From NCBI GenBank assembly GCA_017607445.1, contig JAEVHH010000006.1, positions 620,001-684,000 of the forward strand: 64,000 bases of DNA. Direction: 5' to 3'. A program made the translations under genes and the position numbers. Shown here piece by piece: positions 59,151 to 64,000 of the stretch. How positions within the stretch are numbered: position 1 is the stretch's first letter; each line of letters starts with the position of its first letter. The stretch comes from Histoplasma ohiense. Lineage: Eukaryota; Ascomycota; Eurotiomycetes; Onygenales; Ajellomycetaceae. Below the pieces are notes generated by a model. It did no database searches and had not been told where the DNA came from. It saw only the letters and a program-made list of their open reading frames with translations.

Positions 59151-60295
59151 CATTCAGAGATTAAAAAACAGATCTGTCTCAGCTTGATCAGTGTCATTCA
59201 AGAAATTGTCATCAAGACAAACCTGCTTATTATTCTGAATTTCCTCAACTGATGAAGCACAACATTTCAACAATGACTTGGAAGCTGTGACTGATGATGT
59301 AATCACTGAGACCTCATCAATCATCATTTCAGCCAGAGCCTCAGAAGAATCATCTCATTGAATTTCTCAGATCTTCACAGCAAAAGATCTAATCACTGCA
59401 GTCACAGTGCTCTGCAAAACATTAACATTCAAAGTGTTCACATCAGTAACAATTAAATCCTCAGCAGTGTTGATAATCATCTGAGTTAATTCAATGACAT
59501 CTGCTGACATCTAATAGGAAGTTAATATTATATACTGTAAAAACATTTGTTTTGAATAATAACTTATCAGAATGCAGATGTGCTTCATCACTGAGCAGTG
59601 CTTGCATTTTTTGTGTCAATCCTCAGCAGACTCACAATGATGGTGGGGAGACATTGTCAAATATTGAATACAATGACAGTAATATGCTGCTGTATTTCTT
59701 TCTAACACTTCAACAGAACTGTCCACTTCCTCATCTTTGTCTATATTATCAGCCAACTCAAATAACATACCAAGATCTTGACTCAGTGAGAATGACACTG
59801 ATGTAATAGCAGGATGTGAAAACATGCTTTCTGAAATGCTGCTATGATCAAATGCCACACTCTGCTGTGACAACAGATCATCAGAGTTCATATAGAATTC
59901 TAGAATCTCATCTGTGTTCTTATAGATCTGCACATCAAGTACAAACCTTGCAATGACAGTTTGATATATGACAAATCTCTCATTCAGAACTTCATTGAAG
60001 AGCAGCATCTTGTGAAATTCATTGATCAAAAATTGACTGATTTTGTGAAAGTGCTCAGACATCTATAATCTGTTAGTACTCTTAACAATCTCAGTTTAAG
60101 AAAACTTACAGCAGCACAACTTCTATTTGATATATGACAGATGTGACAGTGTGTCTGTTCATTGTTCACAAAGCAAGGATATACTGAGGGGTTCTGCAAC
60201 CTCTCCAGACAACCCAAGCAAATGCTCTCAATGACAGACAGCATATCACTCTTCATAGACTCTGAACCAGTAACAGAAACAGCTGATTCTGACAT
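59150..60295 (-). pseudogene. Antisense cysteine-rich gene of Gypsy-2, copy E
   Basis: Exon 1 is 60295-60110 (MSESAVSVTGSESMKSDM ... CLGCLERLQN ... CHICHISNRSCAA), open throughout. The intron is 60109-60063, 47 nt, with donor GTAAGT and a consensus TACTAAC branch site. Exon 2 is 60062-59568; its first 148 codons are open (MSEHFHKISQFLINEF ... DKDEEVDSSVEV ... HHHCESAED), then the second Cys cluster. The second donor reads ATAAGT instead of GTAAGT, so this copy would not splice there. Exon 3 follows the matching TTAAC/ATTAG acceptor. It supplies CAA where copy D has TAA, and sense codons at other D stops. It meets pol tail to tail. Role unknown. Confidence 0.72.
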
Positions 60296-61114
60296 TCTAT
60301 CATAACTTTAATCAGTACCAAGATCTTGTTCAAAGAAGGAGGAGAAGCAAAAGCAATAAGAAAGAAAAACAGATGTTGAAGATTGAAATCAATATTGCAA
60401 TGTTGATCAAAAAGATTGCAACAACACAAAACTCAACCCAAAATGAAAAACACAATCATGCAATCAAAACTTTGAATTTCACAATAAAAATCACATAGAA
60501 GGATACAGTGTACTTTGTTTGATAAATTGATATATTCTTTTTAAATAAAAAATCATTGGTGGTGATGGTGGTGATGATTTTGTTAGGGTATGATTTTTTG
60601 ATGTAAAAGTCAAAGAAAAGAGGTTCAGAAGTTGTGTCTAAATCATGATTGAACTGCAATGACATCAGAGATGAAAAAACATTCTTCTGAAACAGCAACA
60701 CTTCAGAATTAACCCCAACAATTAATTCAGTCTGATTCTGCAAATTTCATACAATATCAACCATGCAGCACATATTACAAACTTCACATGTCACATTAAG
60801 AAGCTCTGAGAACCAGGCCTTTGAAGAAGAGAGATAATTGTAATAGATGCAATGGAGATATCTATATTAGAAAATAGCTATGTGATGATAGAAGAACACA
60901 GAACATGCCAGAATTAATGAGAAGAGATATAGCACACAGCACTATAGACAGCCATAGCACATGATGGTTGTCTATATAATGCTCACTGATATTCATAGAT
61001 ATTAGAAGATCAGCAATTAGCTTTGAATAATAGAGATTGCTATCTTCTTAACATTCTATATATGTACTTCACACTACTCTTATAATTATATCTACAATCA
61101 TCTCTTACAAGTAG

Positions 61115-62416
61115 CTTCTGTATGAATTTGACAGAATATTTGAAGACTTCAATCTATCTACATACAGCTCTGTATGAGATAATCTTATTGAAAACTGACT
61201 ACTTTTTGAGAAGCAGAACTATAATCTTATAGAGAAAATCATCACTGCAGATGCTCTGCAGATGCAGTTGAATGATGATCAACATCATATATATGATTCA
61301 ATTCTGACTGCAATAGAATTACAGCTGTCTCACTATTTTATACAGAGTTCAGATGACACTGACAAAACATTTCTTTACAGAGCTCTCTATAGCTGTCTAT
61401 ATACAGATGAAAAGACTGTTCTTTGTGTGACTTTTTCTGACATTGCAGCTGTTCTTTTATCATATGACAGAACAGCTCATTTATATTTTATCATCTCAAT
61501 TGAATTAGATACAGATTCTGTGTTCAAGATTATCATTCAGAGTGAACTAGACTGTCTGCTGCAGACTGTAGATTTAATTATTTGAAATAAGACTCTCATG
61601 CAGCATTACTATTGTATGAAGATTGTTGACTGTCTTCTTCAAGATTTATATTTGTCAGATGAGTTTTTTGATGATGTCTCTGTTATATTTGATGATGATT
61701 TTGCACAGACTCTGTCTGTTGTGCTGTATGACAGCTGTGCTGTAGTTGTTGCAGCTTGTCTGCAGCATTCACATATATGATGATGGTTAACTGTACTGTG
61801 CTTGACAAGGAATATGAGACTGGCTGTTGATAATGATAACATGACATTTGTGAATTGACTTGATCAAATGTCATATAATTCAGACTGCATTGACTGTATT
61901 GATCTTTCATTCTATATTCATCAGACTGTTGACATCAATGTGTTATGTGAGAGAATGTTTTCTACAGCTGAATTTAGAACTGCAGTGGTCTGCTCTGATT
62001 ACTTTGAAAACTGTGTCATTCTTACTGTATTAAATCAGAATGTGTTCTGCATTAATGAATGAGTTATAATGATCATGTCAGAGAATGTTCATACATTCTA
62101 TACTGCAGATGTGGCTCATACAGATGATCTGATTCTGAGCTGTGAGAAATTCTTCTGTGAATATCTGACTGTCATTAACTGTTCAGCTCTGTCATTGTTT
62201 ATACTGAGGTTGAAAGTAAACACTTCTGTCATACTTCTGTGTAATCTTCAGCTGTCTGAAGGGCTCTGCAATGACACAAAAATGATTGTTCAGTGAATGA
62301 CAATCTGTTTACTTGAGATGAAAATCATATTCAGTATATATAAAAGTTCAGTTCATATATTGCCATGAATTGATCTACATACTCAATCTGTTGAGATTTC
62401 ATTCAGTATGACTCAT
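61115..62416 (+). pseudogene. Helitron helicase (PIF1-like) C-terminal part
   Basis: Continues from 47270. Open piece 61262-61585 starts MQLNDDQHHIYDSIL and holds the Walker A site in decayed form (SDDTDKTFLYR, family GGTGKTF) and RTAHLYFII. Next: LMQHYYCMKIVDCLLQDL and DDDFAQTLSVV (GDFRQ-type motif), LTRNMRL, then YFENCVILTVLNQNVFCINE and LKVNTSVILLCNLQLSEGLCNDTKMIV, all typical of Helitron PIF1. It ends at SFSMT, where a Gypsy-3 LTR is inserted. The glycine-to-Asp/Asn changes inactivate it. Confidence 0.85.
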
Positions 62417-62681
62417 TGTAATGCACTCATTTATTATTTCCTTATTATCTTCGCTTATTCTTACCTCTTTCCATTATACTCTCGCTACCGCTATTTCTAT
62501 ATGTATATATATATATCGATGTATGTATTTCGCACATCTTCTTTCTCTTTCTTTTCTTTCTTAGCAATTAGCTACACTACATTATGCTACTATACTACAC
62601 TCTACAATATATTACTATTATCTCTGCTACACTATAAACTATCTTCTACTGTTACTCTTCACACTGTCACTACACCTCACA
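62417..62681 (+). repeat. 5' LTR of a further Gypsy-3 copy
   Basis: 265 bp, TGTAATGCACTC to ACACCTCACA. CpG is kept in its first half (CTTCGCTTATTC, TCTCGCTACCGC, ATATCGATG, TTTCGCACA). The LTR site AGCAATTAG (62563-62571) and the post-LTR stretch CTAATCACT (62686-62694) fit an ancestral AGCGATTAG / CTAATCGCT pair. It is inserted in the Helitron helicase; only 67 bp of its internal region (62682-62748) precede the next insertion. Confidence 0.87.
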
Positions 62682-63114
62682 GTTTCTAATCACTCAATCT
62701 TCGAGAGATGATCCATTGAGTAATAGTCATGACCTCTACCCACAGCATTGTAAGAGATGGTTGTAGGTATAATTATGAGAGTAGTGTGAAGTACGCACAT
62801 AGAATGTTAAGAAGATAGCAATCTCTATTATTCAAAGCTAATCACTGATCTTCTAATATCTACAGATATCAGTGAGTATTATATAGATGATCACCATGTG
62901 CTATGACTGTCTATAATACTATATATTATATCTCTTCTCATTAATTCTGGCATGTTCTGTGTTCTTCTATCATCATATAGCTATTTTCTAATATAGATAT
63001 CTCTGTTGCATCTATTACAATTATCTCTCTTCTTCAAAGACCTGGTCTTCAGAGCTTCTTACTGCAACATATGAAGTTCATAACATGTGCTGTGTGGTTA
63101 ATATTGTATAGAGT

Positions 63115-63528
63115 TTGCAGAATCAGACTGAATTAATTGTTGAGATTAATTTCAAAGTATTGCTGTTTCAGAAGAATGTTTTTTCATCTTCAATGTCATT
63201 GCAGTTCAATCACAATTTAGACACAACTTCTGAATCTCTTTTCTTTGACTTCTACATCAAAAATTGCACTTCATTGAAAATCATCATCAACATCATCACT
63301 AACAATTTTTTATTAAAAAAGAATACATCAATTTATCAAACAAAGTATGCTGTATCTTTCTATGTGATTTTTATTGTGAAATTTGAAGTTTTGATTGTGT
63401 GGTTGCATTTTCCATTTTGGGTTGAGTTTTGTGTTGTTGCAATTTTTTTGATCAATATTACAATATTGATTTCAATCTTCAACATCTGTTTTTCTTTCTT
63501 GTTGCTTTTGCTTCTTCTTCTTCTTTGA
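63115..63528 (+). other. Open hydrophobic frame upstream of the antisense gene (Gypsy-2 copy H)
   Basis: 137 codons, MQNQTELIVEINFKVLLFQ ... FPFWVEFCVVAIFLINITIL ... Leu run. It is the longest version of the frame also seen in copies D and E. Two hydrophobic segments near the C-terminus could span a membrane. It may also be an untranslated leader; there is 34 bp to the ATG of the antisense gene. Confidence 0.35.
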
Positions 63529-63562
63529 ACAAGGTCTTGGTACTAATTAAAGTTATGATAGA

Positions 63563-64000
63563 ATGTCAGAACCAGCTGTTTCTGTTGCTGGTTTGAAGTC
63601 TATGAAGAGTGATATGCTGTCTGCTATTGAGAGCATTTGCTTGGGTTGTCTGGAGAGATTGCAGAATCCTTCAGTATATTCTTGCTTTGTGAACAATGAA
63701 TGAATATGCTGTCATATCTGTCATATATCAAATAGAAGTTGTGCTGCTGTAAGTTTTCTTAAACTGAGATTGTTAAGAATACTAACAGATTATAGATGTC
63801 TGAGTGCTTTTACAAAATCAATCAATCTTTGATCAATGAATTTCACAAGATACTGCTCTTCAACAAAGTTTCAGATGAAAGATTTGCTATGTATCAAACT
63901 GCTGTTGCAAGGTTTGTACTTGATATGCAGATCTACAAGAATGCAGATGAGATTCTAGAATTCTATATGAACTCTGATGATCTGTTATCACAGCAGAGTG
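63563..64000 (+). pseudogene. Antisense cysteine-rich gene of Gypsy-2, copy H (cut by window end)
   Basis: Exon 1 is 63563-63748 with the same CLGC ... CHICHISNRSC cluster (one TGA at codon 47, as in copy D). The intron is 63749-63795, 47 nt, GTAAGT ... TACTAAC ... TATAG. Exon 2 runs from 63796 to the window edge. Third copy with the same intron position and length. Confidence 0.7.

Larger units (their letters stand above)
47276..61109 (+). mobile_element. Gypsy-2 copy E, full-length, split by LINE-T
   Basis: 5' LTR 47276-47546 and 3' LTR 60839-61109 (271 bp each). The 5-bp TSD AGTAG is at 47271-47275 and 61110-61114. Length without LINE-T and its TSD is about 7.15 kb, matching copy D. It is inserted in the Helitron gene. 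The 5' LTR keeps many CpG and the 3' LTR almost none, although they were identical at insertion. Sense order is as in copy D, with the antisense gene at 60295-59150. Confidence 0.92.
62749..64000 (-). mobile_element. Gypsy-2 copy H, left (3') end, continues past the window
   Basis: 3' LTR 62749-63019 (271 bp) in the same orientation as copy D, with AGCAT as the candidate left TSD (62744-62748). A polypurine tract is adjacent. The hydrophobic frame (63115-63528) and the antisense gene follow. The rest of the element lies outside the window. Confidence 0.88.

Noticed and set aside
2376..64000. Classical CpA-to-TpA RIP as the cause of the AT-rich block
   Set aside because: CpA and TpG are abundant and the in-frame stops are mostly TGA from CGA or TGG; copy comparisons point to CpG and CpC as the main targets.

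Overview
The window is from a filamentous ascomycete (Pezizomycotina-type) nuclear chromosome. The evidence is two ordinary fungal housekeeping genes with short GT-AG introns at the left edge, followed by about 62 kb of AT-rich, gene-free DNA made of decayed, nested retrotransposons. These include chromodomain Ty3/Gypsy elements, LINEs with an RNase H domain, and a Helitron. The species cannot be told from the sequence. Exon, LTR and target-site-duplication (TSD) boundaries were read by eye; coordinates marked approximate are limits of recognisable similarity.

Layout. 1-2.1 kb: two divergent genes, a UPF0357/DUF2015 small membrane protein (minus, 2 exons) and ribosomal protein eL28 (plus, 5 exons). 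Composition then changes abruptly to a transposon graveyard. The oldest layer is a Gypsy-3 element on the plus strand (copy C, 2376-31111). It is broken by a composite patch (3.4-6.85 kb), Gypsy-1 copy 1 (7819-13897, TSD CACAT), Gypsy-2 copy D (15389-22532, TSD ATCAT) and Gypsy-1 copy 2 (24124-30227, TSD TCTGT). A second Gypsy-3 (copy F, minus, 31112-46268) abuts C tail to tail. F carries a complete LINE (LINE-G, 33837-41067, 15-bp TSD) whose 1312-codon endonuclease-RT-RNase H frame is uninterrupted, plus a 483-bp truncated relative (42985-43467, 14-bp TSD). Next comes a Helitron replication/helicase gene remnant (46269-47270 and 61115-62416). It is split by Gypsy-2 copy E (47276-61109, TSD AGTAG), which is itself split by a Tad-like LINE (LINE-T, 48030-54700, 13-bp TSD). 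The Helitron is ended by another Gypsy-3 5' end (62417 on), which is in turn entered by Gypsy-2 copy H (62749 to past the window end).

Biology. All three Gypsy families encode gag, protease, RT/RNase H and an integrase ending in a chromodomain. All three carry, just after the 5' LTR, a stretch complementary to a site inside their own LTR, as expected for Tf1/sushi-type self-priming. Gypsy-2 and Gypsy-3 each also carry an extra gene in antisense orientation between the chromodomain and the 3' LTR. In Gypsy-2 it has two short introns conserved between copies and codes for a cysteine-rich protein. This is the least expected content of the window.

Decay. Copies differ mainly at former CpG, and also at C followed by C. 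Most in-frame stops are TGA (from CGA or TGG), and CpA/TpG is plentiful. This is not the classical CpA-directed RIP pattern. CpG survives mostly at the outer edges of inserted elements and in the 5' region of LINE-G. No tRNA, rRNA or CRISPR array was recognised.
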